Assembly: GCA_018398575.1 (NCBI GenBank) | Contig: JAGTXZ010000010.1 | Span: forward strand, 1,798,001 to 1,862,000 | Direction: 5' to 3' | From: Ampelomyces quisqualis | Taxonomy: Eukaryota > Ascomycota > Dothideomycetes > Pleosporales > Phaeosphaeriaceae | DNA: 64,000 bases | Part shown: in pieces, positions 32,235 to 44,083 of the stretch | Layout: the number at the start of each line of letters is the position of its first letter | Numbering within the stretch: the first letter of the stretch is position 1 | Notes under the pieces: model-generated | What the model was told of the DNA's origin: nothing | Database searches by the model: none | What the model saw: only the letters and a program-made list of their open reading frames with translations | Position numbers and translations under genes: made by a program

Positions 32235-32734
32235 AGAGCTGCGTGGTTTGGGGTTGAATTCGCTATATTCACCCATCATGGAAGGCACGGCATGTTTCTG
32301 ATGGAGTTTGGTGGACATGCTTAGCAGATTAGCTTCTATTTCGTCCAGGTATCACATTGTATCATTTTGTAAGTCACGGATTAGATTGCACAAAGAGCAA
32401 ACAGAAGAGCCACATGTTTTGAAAAGACGAGGAAAGCATAGTATTGTACTAATACAAGTAGTCTGTGAGACGGATGATGTTCTACCATCCACATCTAAAG
32501 CTCATCACGCGTGACGAGTTACCCTAGACCTTTTGCCATGCCATACAACGGGGATAAATAGATCTGATGTCCCTGGCGTACTAAAAGAAGAGGCCGCTAT
32601 GCATGACACCTGCGTAAGTGCCTCATGAACGCCGGGTATGCCAATCTGAGTCCCCAAAGGGTACGAAAACGGGTAGATGTCGGACATGAAATCGCAATTT
32701 GATATCGAAAAGAAAGGTCTCACGAGTGTGAAGC
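32235..32734. other. Convergent intergenic region between MRPL23 and RCC1
   Basis: 500 bp holding the 3' UTRs of both genes. No coding signal is seen. Confidence 0.5.
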
Positions 32735-34564
32735 CTACTTTTTGCTGGCGAGGACGCCGTACTGGCCGCCGCAGCCGGCCCAAGTCAGCTTCGTTTCTCG
32801 AACGGCGGTGTTATCGATCATGGTGGGTGTGTCGACGTCGTCGTCTGTGCCTTGACCGGTTTGGTAATTCGCTGAGAAGCCCCAAGAATATGCCTTGCCG
32901 TCTTTGTCGATGACAATGGTGTGGTCCGGTCCACATGAGCCGGTGACAATGTTCTTCAGCCCTGGGAGGGGCGTGGGCTCAATGAGGATCTTGGGCTTGC
33001 CGTTGTTCTTTAGCAGTCGCTCATCATCGTCAATGGCTGCCAAAGTTGAGGTAGGAAGACCTGTTTGTGAGCCATCACAACGACCCCAGACCAATGCGTG
33101 TCCATCCTTGGTGATGGCAACGTTGTGATGCGAGCCAGCTGCGATCATCTCAACATTCTTCCCTTCGAGACTTGCCACGATGCGTGGAGTCAAGACGTTC
33201 GCGTCATCAGCACCAGCGTTGGCTGGGAAACCCGTTTCACAGTAGTTGTTGACGCCCCATGACCAGATGTGACCGTCCTCTGCGATTGCGAAGCCGTGGT
33301 AGTCGCCACTAGATATGGAGACCAACTTGTGGCTTAGGCGCTTGAAGCTGAGATCACGAAATCCGACTTTGCTTGGGTACAGACCCTCGGTGAGGTTGCG
33401 CTCGGTCAGACGTCGACCCAGTTGGTTCTGCTGTCCGTTGCCCCAAGCGTAGACGTTGCCGTCCTTGGTCAGTGCGAAGACGTGGTTCGTTCCGCACGCG
33501 ATCTGGGTGGCTTTGGTGATACCCTCGATATATTGTGGGAACTTCGCGACATCGCCTTTGCCCTTGAACCCAAGTATACCTTCGTTCTTGCGGAAAGTAC
33601 CCCACCCGTAGATGGCGCCCTCCGTAGTTAGTGCGAAGGAGCAGCTGTCGCCAGCGGCGATGTCAACGAAGGTCGTACCCTCTGGGAAGTGCTCCGAGGG
33701 GATTGCGGTCGGTGTGGCCTCCAGGTCGATCAAGCCGCCCGTCTCGTCTTCCGAGTCGGAGTCGCTACCGTCTGCGTCGAGATCTCGCATCTTTACGTCT
33801 GCCGCTGAGGTGTCGCGACCGAGCGCACCGCTATCGTTGACTCCCCACGACAAAATCTTGTTATTCTTGGTCAGGGCAAGAACGTGCATGCCACCTGTTG
33901 CTACCCTCACGACTTCTTGGCTGGTGAGAAGCTCATTGTAACGCGGGCGCTTGATATCAATAGCCTTTTTCGTGGCGCCGAAGCCATTTTCACCATTGGC
34001 ACCCTCACCGAATACGAAGACTTTGAGAGGCTCGGTGTAGCGGATAGATATGATCTCCGTCTTCTCTCCGCGCACTCGTCGCGGTCCCTTGGGCGCTGGG
34101 GCTGGCGCACGCTTTGCGGCTTTCACTGGCGGCTCGACCTTGGTCTTCTTAGGCTCGGGTGCAGGCGTTGCTTCATCATCGCTCGTCTCTGCGTCCTTCT
34201 TGCGCTTGCTGGTCGCTGGAGCAGGTGCAGCTTTGGGCTCGGGAACGGGTATTGCCGTCTTCTTCGGGCGTCCGCGTGCGGCAGCTGGAGGCTTGTAAGC
34301 GCGAGCGTTGGCTCGTTGAGACGCGTTGGTCTTACGCTTCGCAGCAGGTTCAGGCTCGGATTCTGACTCTGGCTCTTCTTCTTCTTCGGTTGTGCCGTTC
34401 ACAACCTCGGGCGCTACGGTCTTTGCGCGTCGTGCTAGACCTCGGCGAATGAGCAATATTCCGGCATCTTGAGTTGGCTGTGACATACCGGTGCCGTTGA
34501 CCTTTACTTCCTTGACTGGTGCAGGTTTGGCGCTTGCAGCGCGGGTACCTGTAGCTCGTGCCAT
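32735..34564 (-). CDS. rcc1: RCC1-type Ran guanine nucleotide exchange factor (Prp20/Pim1)
   Basis: A single open frame of 609 aa. Residues 1-185 form a basic, Ala/Pro/Lys-rich tail with NLS-like runs (KRKKDAE, PKKTKVE) and an AT-hook-like ARGRPKK, suitable for chromatin binding. The rest is a seven-bladed RCC1 propeller with repeated signatures such as KILSWGVNDSGALGRD, AIYGWGTFRKNEG, NVYAWGNGQQNQLG, HIWSWGVNNYCETGF, ALVWGRCDGSQTGL and KAYSWGFSANYQTGQG. An acidic insert (DADGSDSDSEDE) lies in an early blade. RCC1 loads GTP on Ran in the nucleus for transport and mitosis. Confidence 0.92.
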   Translation of the reverse strand: MARATGTRAASAKPAPVKEVKVNGTGMSQPTQDAGILLIRRGLARRAKTVAPEVVNGTTEEEEEPESESEPEPAAKRKTNASQRANARAYKPPAAARGRPKKTAIPVPEPKAAPAPATSKRKKDAETSDDEATPAPEPKKTKVEPPVKAAKRAPAPAPKGPRRVRGEKTEIISIRYTEPLKVFVFGEGANGENGFGATKKAIDIKRPRYNELLTSQEVVRVATGGMHVLALTKNNKILSWGVNDSGALGRDTSAADVKMRDLDADGSDSDSEDETGGLIDLEATPTAIPSEHFPEGTTFVDIAAGDSCSFALTTEGAIYGWGTFRKNEGILGFKGKGDVAKFPQYIEGITKATQIACGTNHVFALTKDGNVYAWGNGQQNQLGRRLTERNLTEGLYPSKVGFRDLSFKRLSHKLVSISSGDYHGFAIAEDGHIWSWGVNNYCETGFPANAGADDANVLTPRIVASLEGKNVEMIAAGSHHNVAITKDGHALVWGRCDGSQTGLPTSTLAAIDDDERLLKNNGKPKILIEPTPLPGLKNIVTGSCGPDHTIVIDKDGKAYSWGFSANYQTGQGTDDDVDTPTMIDNTAVRETKLTWAGCGGQYGVLASKK

Positions 34565-34957
34565 CGATCGCGACGCAGATGAGAGAGATTGCGCGTGCGG
34601 AATTGGGGTGATGGTGATGTGTCGAGGTGGCTGGTGTTGTGGTTGTGAGGTCGACTATTTTGAGCTTCAAGGCTTGCACGGAGCTTCGGAATTCGACCAT
34701 CCCTGTCAGCGTGCATTCACTACTCCGTACACTACGTCACCGCCTGATTGGCTACACATTGTCTGGTCACCCGTCGCATCAGGTACAACACCACGCTCCT
34801 GCAACTTTGTCAGCCCATCGTACGGCCGTTACACTTCCGTTAGCCATCCACAAATCGGATACGCCAGTCCATTGCACGCGCAGGCGCCACCGCTGGTGCC
34901 TGATCGGAAGTTGCCTCATCCAAGTGAGAGGGCATTTCCCTATGCTTCGCTGTCAAC
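34565..34957. promoter_or_regulatory. Divergent promoter of RCC1 and the phosphoesterase gene
   Basis: 393 bp between divergent starts, with one TACTCCGTA motif at 34721-34729. No other site was identified. Confidence 0.45.
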
Positions 34958-37035
34958 ATGTTGCGTTCCAGTTTTCTTTTGATAATGTTGAAAGGGGCCA
35001 GTTGCGTGCAACCAGAGGCGCCATCACCTGTGGCTGCACCCCTGCGCGAGCTGCCTTGGGCGCAGCTCAATTTTTTACACACCACTGATGTCCACGGCTG
35101 GTGGGGAGGACATCTGCAAGAGTACGTGAATCTCTTTTCGACTAAATTTGGAATTACCGAAGCTGCTATCGCGCCTGTGCACCTTGGCTTCCATCTTCTG
35201 GTTCGTTCAATGGTTCAAGTTCAGCTAGGCAAACATGTTCACGGATCGAGTACTTACGGTAACACAGAGCTTCGTATTCAGCTGATTGGGGTGACTACGT
35301 CTCGTTTGCCAAACATCTACACGACAAAGCCGATGCAGACGGCTCAGACCTGCTGGTTGTTGATACGGGAGATCGCGTTGAGGGTAATGCCATTTACGAC
35401 TCCTCCAAGCCGCGCGGGAAATTCACCTATGAGATAGCAAAAGAGCAGCATATCGACCTGATTAGTTCTGGCAATCATGAGCTGTACAAGGCTGAAACTG
35501 CCGAAGGAGAGTACCTCCATACCGTTTCTGACTTCAAGGGAAGTTATCTAGCTTCCAATCTGGACATCTATAGTCCGAAGACTGGGAAGCTGGAACCACT
35601 TGCGCCGCGTTACAAGAAGTTCACTACCAAGAACCAAGGTATTCGCATTCTAGCATTCGGATTTATCTTCGACTTTACTGGTAATGCCAACAACACGGTC
35701 GTCCAGAAGGTCGAAGACACTGTCAAAGAGGAATGGTTTACCGATGCCATCAAGGACAAAGAAATCGACTTGATAGTTGTCTTTGGCCACGTGGATATTC
35801 GCTCGGCCGAATACGCTGTTCTGTTCAAGACCTTACGCTCAGCGCAATGGGATACGCCAATTCAGTTCTTTGGTGGTCACTCACACATTCGGGTACGTAT
35901 CTTACTAGTTCCTCGGACCATTCGCGCAGTTTTTTCTTATTCGGGCATGCGTAAACTGATGCTGCAATAGGACTACAAGATCTTCGACAGAAATTCAGTA
36001 GCCCTTGAGAGTGGGCGCTACATGGAGACACTGGGCTTCATGTCCATCGATGGTCTGAGCACTGGAGCAACCAAGAACCATGGTCCTGTGGCTAAAAAGT
36101 CAGAAATCACCTTTGCCCGACGCTACATCGACAACAACGTTTATTCTATGCACCACCACAGCGGTAAAGATGATGAATCGTTCCCCACTGAACATGGTCT
36201 GAACGTCTCCAAGGCCATTGGTGAGGCGCGGAAGTCTCTCGACCTAACTCATAGATACGGATGCGCTCCCCGCGACTTCTGGGTCAGTCGGCGCCCATAT
36301 CCTCACCATGAAAGTATCTTCACCTTGATCGAAAAGAAGATGCTGCCACAAACAATGTCTAAGTTCAATCGACTCCATTCTGGTGGAAGAGCCCTTGTGG
36401 TAACCAATACTGGCGCCATTCGCTTCGATATATTCAAAGGAGCGTTCACCAAGGACACCAAATTTCTTGTTTCGCCATTTACGTCTGGGTTTCGGTACAT
36501 GCCAGACGTACCGTACAAAGCAGCAAAGCAGGTCATCAAGCTTTTAAACAACGAGGGGCCCATAGCACTGGAGATGATGAACCAAAATACAATTCTGTAC
36601 CCACCAGAGGTACATGCAGCACGGTACCGACCACACATGCTCTCTTCTCCAGAAACCGCTTACGCTGGCCAAGCACAATGGCAGCAAGTGCTCAAGGGAG
36701 ACGGACATGAGACATTCCCAGGCTACACTACCAAAGACGACGCAGGCACAGATGGCGACGACACCATCCACTCTCAGATCGAATTCTACAGCGTGCCTAA
36801 CTGTATCCAGTCCACCATTGGGTTCGAGACGGAAGATGATCGTTTGCCAGAAACGGTGGATCTGATTTACAATGAGTTCATACAGAAGTGGATCCTGCTT
36901 GCGCTGGAGTATACTGGTCACAAGTACACGAGCGACGACACGGAGAGCTGGGGTGATGGGAAGAGCTTCACAGATATCATGACAGACTGGGTGGAGGAGC
37001 ACTGGGGCACCAAGGAGGAGAAGTGCCCAACGTAG
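34958..37035 (+). CDS. Secreted calcineurin-like metallophosphoesterase / 5'-nucleotidase family protein
   Basis: Exons 34958-35121, 35268-35892 and 35971-37035 give 617 aa. Intron 1 (146 bp) is set by joining HLQE to ASYSADWGDY in frame. The N-terminus is a short hydrophobic signal-like segment (SSFLLIMLKGASC). All metal-binding blocks are present: TTDVHGWW (DxH), VDTGDRVEGN (GDxxxxGN), SSGNHELY (GNHE), VVFGHVD and FFGGHSHIR (GHxH). The C-terminal half contains the 5'-nucleotidase substrate-domain cues, including ALVVTNTGAIRFDIFKGAFT. It resembles yeast YHR202W, a vacuolar or secreted protein of uncertain substrate. Confidence 0.88.
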
Positions 37036-37213
37036 TCGTCGTACGTCCATGGTATAGCCGAGCAGCTCAATGGCTTGATCGTATAATCTGACCAGACTCA
37101 TGAAGCATCGCGTTCCTCCTGAAGTTTTGTCCAAAGATTAACGCCGTCCCCATGCCCGTGCAAACGCCGTGTCATCCCAATCCGAATTCCAGAGTCTCAA
37201 ATGGACACGCTCA

Positions 37214-37714
37214 TCATCTCCCCTGGCGCATGGCCCTCGCTTGTTCTCGTTCGCTTGCGTTGTACCTGTTGTTCACAACTCGTTAGCCCCTGACCGGGAC
37301 GCTTGAGCATTACGGTGGCGGTCGATTTCGCGCATAGCCTTTGTGAGGCTAGCTTTCTCCGAGGTTGCGACGTACTTGAGGAGTTTCTCGATCAGGTCGA
37401 CGTGAGTGAGGATCATGCGACGGCAGCAGTAGCGCTGCAGGCCGATCGCGTCCAGAGCGTCACTAGAGGAGTGGGTGGGTTAGTGGGGCTGGCCTTGAAG
37501 GCGGTGGTGTAGCGCTCGCTCGTGCGCCAGAGCTGCAAAGCGCATGGGAGCCGTGTGGGTAGCTTACCCTTCCTCCATTTCCTGGGTCAGAAGGTCCATG
37601 TATTTCTCCCAGAGGTCGCCAACGACCTGCGTGTCAGTCAGTATGCGCCGCGCTTCGAGGTTGGGCGTGTAGCAGTACCTTGCCGCAGGAGAAGCAACGG
37701 ATAGGGACGATCAT
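37214..37714 (-). CDS. RPB10: RNA polymerases I, II and III shared subunit Rpb10 (RPABC5)
   Basis: Four tiny exons (37714-37679, 37626-37568, 37462-37376, 37265-37214) close exactly to 77 aa. The zinc ligands are Cys7, Cys10, Cys44 and Cys45 (CFSCG and YCCRR). Also present are the invariant MIVPIRCFSCGK start, DLWEKY, and RRMILTHVDLIEKLLKYN. The third intron decides the C-terminus. Splicing GTACGT (37375) to CAG (37266) restores the expected KYN ending, whereas read-through gives an alien 35-residue tail. It converges on the phosphoesterase gene and shares a 261-bp divergent promoter with UTP17. Confidence 0.95.
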
Positions 37715-37975
37715 TGTGGGCCCGAGGATAGCTTGGGTATGTGGGAAAGTTGGCGGCGACTAGCTGTGGGGCACCGGATAGCGACAAGGCGAGGTCCTCG
37801 AAGGTGGTGTTGCTGGTACCTGGCCATGTCAAAGAAACTTGTCCGCGCGCTAGCAGACTAGCGTGCCCCGGGCGGTGAAAAGCTTCGAGAAATTGTTGTC
37901 CAACGCTCAGGGCCGAGCTTCACCAAACGTCTGCAACCACAAAGTCCGACAACCTCAGCCGTGTAGTCCGGAATC

Positions 37976-40900
37976 ATGGCGGGGACCAGTGCACAGCTAA
38001 AAAGGAAGAGGGAAAGTGCGATTGGACTACAGAAGGCGAAGAAGCAGCGCAAGAGCGATGGCGCTGCCGGAAATGATTCTGATGCTGGGGAAGGAAGCGT
38101 TCTGCCAGCACCAGTAGTTGAGCCAACGCCAGAATCGCATACGACGCCGCACTCCCAAGACCCGTCGCAGTCGAAACAGAAATCGCAGAGATCGGAGACA
38201 AACGCAGTGCGCGACCAGCTCACGCCCACCGAAGCCGATGCCCACGCGACACCACCGCGATCCGCGTCGCCTGCCGATGAGGCCGCCAACGAGTCCTTCA
38301 ACGAGACGGTAGAAGAGAGCAAAGCGGAAGGCAACGTCGAGGTAGTGGCGCCGAGCTCTACAAAGTCGAAGAAAAAAAAGCACAAGTCTGGCGCAAACCG
38401 GGCTATGCCGGACACTCAAGGAGGTTGGTTCTTGCCTTCAGACCCCACGTTTTCCCTGGACGAAAAGCACATACTCCTTGCGCACCCAAAAGCTCTCCAG
38501 ATCTATTCCACCGAGACCTCTCTACTCGTCAGCAGCCTGCCTCTTGGTCACGCCGCTTTCGTCACTGCATACGCTTTATCTTCCACCAAGCCTCACCAAG
38601 TCTATGTTGCAGACTCAAGTGAGCTGGTCACACTATGGGATTGGGTGAAAGGGACCAAGGTTGGCAGGTGGGACATCGGGGGTACGGCTCGAAACATGGC
38701 TGTGGTAACCCACCCAAGTTCTAACGAAGATCTCGTCTTCTGCTATGAGAAGGGCGACAAGCATATCGTCAACGTACATGCGCTCCGCATAGAGTCACAG
38801 GCCTCAAAGACGGAAGTCAAGCGCATCTTGAAGACAAGCTCCGCGATCACGCACCTACAAATTCTCCTGCAAGGCAAATATGTCATCATTGCCACTGCAG
38901 ACTCCATCACCGTTGGCAAGCGACTGAAACCGAGCAGGATCGCCGTGCAAGAGTTCGAGTACATGTGGCGCGAGATCACGTTCTCCAAGCGTATCACGAC
39001 TTGCAACGCATACTTTCGGCAGCCAGAAGCGTCTGAGAAGGGCAAGAAGATTGCGCAAGATCAAAGAGACGTTTTGGATCTTGTGGTCGGAGATGACTCT
39101 GGTGTCATACTGCTGTTCGAGGACATGTTAGCAAGCTTCGCTGCCGTAGAAAGCGGCCAGAAGGGGTCAAAGAACAAGACAGATAGCGCAGAGAGCCTGA
39201 GACCAAAGAGATTCCACTGGCACAGAACTGCGGTGGGTTCCGTCAAGTGGTCGCTGGACGGTTAGTGGTGTCGCTAAACAAGGACTGATCCAATGCTGAC
39301 ATCGTATAGGCAACTATTTCGTCTCTGGTGGCGACGAGACTGTACTTACCATTTGGCAAATGTCTACCGGCACGCGCCAGCATCTGCCCCATCTAACAGC
39401 AGCCATCGAAAACATAGTCGTCTCTCCTTCTGGCTCATCATACGCCCTTTCGCTGGCTAACAACTCAGTCATTGTTATCTCAACAACTGAGCTTGAAGCC
39501 AAGACTAATATCATCGGCATACAATCACGAAGAGTAGACCCTGAGCAATTAACCAAGGAAGGGGGGGCGCCTTGGAAAAGATCGTTCTACGCTCTGGAGC
39601 CAATTCCATTCGCTGTTGATCCAAGCAACGCTCAGCAAGTCCTATTTACAGTACCCTCATCGCAGCCCCGAAACAACAACGAGGGTCTTCGGCCTGAACC
39701 GTATCTACAGACTTTCGACATTGCTAATCAGCGACCTATAGCCCGACAAGCGCTGACACGAAACAATGCTACAGATCCCAATATGGGACCTGAGGGTCAT
39801 CGGATCGTCGAACCGAGTGTGAAATTCCTCCAAATCAGCTATGACGGAAAATGCCTTGCAACAGTAGACGAGTGGCTGCCGCCCCAGGCGGACACAGTGT
39901 TCCTTAACGAGGGAAATGCTGAATTTACTGAGGAGCAGCGATTGCTGCGTCGCGAGGTTCACCTAAAGCTCTGGCGACGAGATGAAAAGAGCAGACAATG
40001 GGTCCTGGAAACGCGAATCGACGCACCGCATCAACTCGAAGATCGTTGTGGTCATGCCCGGATTCTGGACATGGTCGAGCATCCGACAGAGCACGGGTTT
40101 GCGACCATTGGCGAAGATCACGTAGTTCGGATTTGGAAACCCAAGACTCGTTTCCGCGACGGTATCGTGGTACGTGGTGCGAACGCAGAAGGATTGATTA
40201 CATGGTCACTTCACCGTTCCATTGAGCTTCCTAAACCCGATAGTGTATGGTTGTCGGAACCGGACGCAGGACGACAACACCACCGCACATTACGATTGGC
40301 TTTCTCCTCAGATGGATCAGTCCTTGTGGCAGGCGTGTCTGGTACATCCGAGTCGGACCAGGGCCTGATCCACCTCATCGACACATCTACCGCGACTATT
40401 CGACGCTCGATGGCCGAGATCAATGCAACGACTCTTTGTGGCGTTGGCATTGTCGGTCAACACTTGGTCGCTATCACTGATCGCATCAACGTCTGGGACT
40501 TGGTCAATGACGATCTTGTTTACTGTACTTCAATTCACACTATCGGGGTGGACCACTTTGATCGTACGTCTATTGTGCGTTTGGCGACAAACGAAGCTGA
40601 TGGCACGTTCGCCATTTCGTTACCTCAAAACGCGTCAAAGAGGGTCAAAAAGGTCTCCTCTAATATCTCTGTTTACTGCCCTGAGAAGAAAGAGCCACTA
40701 TATTCGTACACCATACCAGCAATCACATTGGGTCTAACGGCAAGGAAAGGCAAGGGCGAAAGGGGTTACATCGCGCTAGACTCTGTTTCTTGCATCCAGA
40801 TAATTGCACCAGGAGCTGGCCTACAAGCGCTGCCGATGCCTCAGAAAGTGGAGGTTCTCGAAGTGCAACGCATCACAGATAATGGCAAAGACCATGTGGA

Positions 40901-41090
40901 AGATGCTGAGGCAGGCGCAACAACGACAGCGCTAGGCGATATTACACTGGAAAACCAGTATGACAACCCAGTCGTGACGCAACAGGATCTCGAGGAGATT
41001 TTCCACAACAACAATGCGCCGCAAGCGCCGAAAGACGTGTTCCGGGCTGTGTTGCGCTTGTTTGGAGGAGTTGCGAAGACAGCGGCGTAA
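37976..41090 (+). CDS. UTP17: U3 snoRNP / t-UTP component Utp17 (Nan1, WDR75 homologue)
   Basis: Exons 37976-39260 and 39310-41090, separated by a 49-bp intron (GTTAGT...TAG), give 1021 aa. The protein is a WD-repeat subunit of the t-UTP/UtpA complex, which binds nascent pre-18S rRNA and couples rDNA transcription to processing in the nucleolus. The first 145 residues are charged and disordered with KKKKHK NLS runs. Two propellers follow (FSLDEKHILLAHPKALQIYS, WHRTAVGSVKWSLDG joined to GNYFVSGGDETVLTIWQM, HGFATIGEDHVVRIWKPKT). The C-terminal part is a UTP17-typical end rich in acidic residues. Confidence 0.88.
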
Positions 41091-42340
41091 AAGTGTAATA
41101 TGTTAAAGCGAATGTTCAGATTTCCACCACATCCAATTCCTTGTTCTGGTGACATTGTTGAATATCTGTATCTGGGGTAACTGACTTGGTGTAAACCAAG
41201 CAGTCTCACGCGAGACAGAAATGTGCTCTCGAATAACCTCTGTTCTCCCGCCGCGCATGAAAGAGTCTGTCTGCCTGGCCAAGTTCGTGCAGACCAGGAA
41301 CAAATGTAGCTTTCAACTTGCAGATCTTCACAAACGTCTCGTCAAACCACCTCACTACAAAAGCGTCCAACGTCCAATGAACGTCAAAGCCTCACACGAG
41401 CAAATCTGCTGGTGTCGCTAAAACCCTGCCTCAACATCTCGTAAGCTGCGTCCAAGCATTCTCGACAGGAAAACCTGCGTCAAGCGGGTATGTTCAAGAC
41501 ACACATACCAATCTACACAAGTAACCATGGACTTCTCGTGCCTATCCTGGTTTTATCCCACCTCGTAACAACATGTTGATTAGTTCAATCCACGCAGGCC
41601 ACATGCCGCCCACGCGCTTTTCATATCCGCCATGTGGGCTTTTTACCCCTCCCTTGCCCCACCACAGCTTACCTTGCATTTCTTGCGTGGCCGCGCTGAC
41701 TCCGTGTCTCGTGGCTCGCCTTATCCCGTGGTGCAAAGCATTTTGGAAGTAACTTATATACGTAATATTTGGAGCGGACAGCATCAAACAGTTGATTTGT
41801 TTGCGAGCAAACGAAACCTGCCCTCTTGGCTTAGGGGTACAGCGTCGCACTCGTAGAGATATGACATGCGAAGATCCGCGGTTCGGTAAGCTCACCTGCT
41901 CCGTGCATCGCACACACGTTCGAGTCATAGTTCTAACAAGTGTGGTAGATTCCGCGAGAGGGCACGAGAGACGTTCTTTTTTGCAGATTTCATTTGACTC
42001 CCTACACGTGTAGGGAGGTGTGTAGAAGCCCTTTTTGTGCCCATTGAATGCCTGTATGGGCAGGAGAGACTATGTTCTTGTAGGTGTGATTATCTGGGTA
42101 GGATGTCTGGTGTGTATACTCCGTACTATAGATGGTATAATCGAGCTTTTGATTGTACGGTAGAATATTCGATTGTTCTGAAAGCCGCGCATGGAAGATG
42201 CAGAGAGAGCACAATCTATGGAGAAGTACACAACGGCACAATAAACATGCGCACTCGGAATCCAAAGTGTAGAACAAAACACCCGCATGTAAACAAAAGT
42301 CGCCACTACATCGTTCAACAATACAAAATAGGCGTGAGAG
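41091..42340. other. Convergent intergenic region with a tRNA relic
   Basis: 1.25 kb between UTP17 and the kinase. It holds the tRNA-like relic at 41820-41888 and a TACTCCGTA motif at 42117-42125. Open frames of up to 128 codons overlap on both strands and have no family features. Confidence 0.45.
41820..41888 (+). pseudogene. Degenerate tRNA-Thr(CGT)-like sequence with intron, lacking its 3' half
   Basis: A perfect A-box (TGGCTTAGGGG, 41827-41837) follows a 7-nt GCCCTCT that would be the 5' acceptor strand. A 5-bp anticodon stem TCGCA/TGCGA encloses a loop reading CT-CGT-A followed by about 10 extra bases in the usual intron place. The T arm begins CGCGGTTCGG but its other strand and the 3' acceptor strand (expected AGAGGGC) are absent. 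It shares its acceptor start and intron position with the intact tRNA-Thr at 44981, so I read it as a broken paralogue. Confidence 0.4.
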
Positions 42341-44083
42341 TCAAAAGCCCCACTCGCCACTCCCCAATAAACTCTCGCTGGCCACGAAGCTGAAGCCACC
42401 AAAAGGGTTAGACTGCGCTTCCGCAATCAAGTCGTCAAACTTCTTTGTCAGTACAGGACTCAGTGGTAGGTCGGTAAAGTCCTGCGCAAAGTTCTCCGCA
42501 AGTTCGGGATCTGTGATGAGCGGGATGATGGGTGGCTCCAGATCCCTTGCCTCGAGTTTCTTCCAATCGATCTTGCGGAAAAAGCGATGCTTTTTGAGGA
42601 TCTGCAAGTCCTTGGGCATGTTAAAGCCGAGGCGCTTCTTGGGCTCTTTGCGCAGAAGACGGGTCAAGAGATCCTTGGCATCGGCGCTGAGGTAGTATGG
42701 CAGTGACAGCTTGGACTTGAGAATCTTCTCTTGGATCTTGGCGTTATTGTTGCCAGCAAAAGGCGGTGCGCCGGTGAGAAGATCGTAGCCGAGTGCGCCG
42801 AGAGACCACCAATCTACGGCCGCACCGTAGTCAACACCCTGAATGACCTCAGGAGCCATATACTCGACTGTGCCGAGGAATGAGCGGCAAGGATTGTCCT
42901 CATCAAGCGAAACTTTGCTGAGACCGAAATCAGTTAGCAGCAGATGCCCCTCCGAATCAAGCAGGCAGTTCTCTGGCTTGAGATCGCGGTAGATGACGCC
43001 GACAGTGCGGTGAAGATGGTCCAGAGCAAGCACCATCTCGGCCATGTAGAAAGCTGCTACATCTTCTGAGAACATACGTTCAGCAGCCAGATGATGAAAC
43101 AGCTCGCCACCTTGCGCATACTCGAGAATAAGGTACAGCTTCTCATGGTCCTGGAAGGCATAGTAAAGATTGACGATGAAGGGGTGTCGGTTGACACTCT
43201 CCAAAATGTTGCGCTCGGTCTTTGTTTGCTCAATCAGCTTCTTATGCACCGTGATTGAGGCTTTTTTGAACTGCTTCTGAGCAAATAGCCGACCTGTGGC
43301 GCGCTGCCTGACGAGGAGTACGGTTCCGTAGCTGCCTTTTCCAAGACACATCAAGGGCTCAAAGTCTTCAGCTGTCATCTTCCGGGACATGCCACTGTTG
43401 AGCATTGTCGAGTTCTTCGAGGTGGCATCCATACTGAAATCCTCGACCAGGGCGACCTCGTAGCTCTCCATCTCAGTGCGATCACTGTCACTGTCCATTC
43501 CTGACATACTGGTGTTGCTGGACAGCTGAGACACGACTCTGGACATCGATATGCCTTTAGGCGGCGAATCCTCGCGTGGGGTCAAGTTCAGCGACTCGAG
43601 CTGCGCTTTTAGACTGCTGATTCCTCCTATGGAAGAAATGGGCTTGAGTGAGGGGCTGCTAGTGACGCTGGGCAGTCCGGACACGGCTGGACCGAAGCGC
43701 GGAGTCGCAGCCATAGAGTAATCCGACTCTTCTCCTCCAGATGTGACCGGCGTGTGGAAGCCACGGGTGATGTTTGCGGCTGGTGCACCCTTCAGAGTCC
43801 TCTTTTTCTTCTTCTTGTTCTTCTGTGCCTTCTTCATGACCAGGTCGAAGTCTAGCTTCTCCGGCCCTGGCTGCTTGCCCCCCGTGTCTGGGAGCACTGC
43901 GCGTTTTGGGGCAGGCGACACGATATTGATCGGTGGGGTGCCGACGTGGAGCGGGGCGTTCGGTGCGTCGATGTCGATGTACTCGGTCGCAGAGCAAGTG
44001 TCGGCGTTCACAGCAGGCACGGGCTGTTGCGCCTTTGCGGTCGGCAGATGCGCATCATCGTGGTCGAACGTGAAGACCGCCAT
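42341..44083 (-). CDS. AGC-family protein kinase, S6K/Psk1-like
   Basis: A single frame of 580 aa. Residues 1-235 are Ser/Pro-rich and probably regulatory. The kinase domain spans about 241-502: glycine loop GKGSYGTV (248-255), ATP-binding Lys270, catalytic YRDLKPEN (365-372), DFG (385-387), activation loop SFLGTVEYMAPE with Thr405. The AGC C-terminal tail follows, with a turn-motif-like LSPVLTKKF (541-549) and the hydrophobic motif FGGFSF (561-566), where Ser565 is the expected phosphosite. This tail fits the fungal S6-kinase/Psk1 group better than PKA or Sch9, since no C2 domain is seen. In the family, TORC1 or TORC2 phosphorylates the hydrophobic motif and Pdk1 the activation loop. Confidence 0.85.
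   Translation of the reverse strand: MAVFTFDHDDAHLPTAKAQQPVPAVNADTCSATEYIDIDAPNAPLHVGTPPINIVSPAPKRAVLPDTGGKQPGPEKLDFDLVMKKAQKNKKKKKRTLKGAPAANITRGFHTPVTSGGEESDYSMAATPRFGPAVSGLPSVTSSPSLKPISSIGGISSLKAQLESLNLTPREDSPPKGISMSRVVSQLSSNTSMSGMDSDSDRTEMESYEVALVEDFSMDATSKNSTMLNSGMSRKMTAEDFEPLMCLGKGSYGTVLLVRQRATGRLFAQKQFKKASITVHKKLIEQTKTERNILESVNRHPFIVNLYYAFQDHEKLYLILEYAQGGELFHHLAAERMFSEDVAAFYMAEMVLALDHLHRTVGVIYRDLKPENCLLDSEGHLLLTDFGLSKVSLDEDNPCRSFLGTVEYMAPEVIQGVDYGAAVDWWSLGALGYDLLTGAPPFAGNNNAKIQEKILKSKLSLPYYLSADAKDLLTRLLRKEPKKRLGFNMPKDLQILKKHRFFRKIDWKKLEARDLEPPIIPLITDPELAENFAQDFTDLPLSPVLTKKFDDLIAEAQSNPFGGFSFVASESLLGSGEWGF

Noticed and set aside
37276..37470. Longer C-terminus of RPB10 by reading through the third intron
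   Set aside because: The tail is alien to the family. Splicing to 37265 restores the expected KYN ending and the reading frame.
19448..44083. A TOR-signalling gene cluster (Rictor and S6K-like kinase in one window)
   Set aside because: The genes lie about 19 kb apart with unrelated genes between them. Co-location looks accidental.
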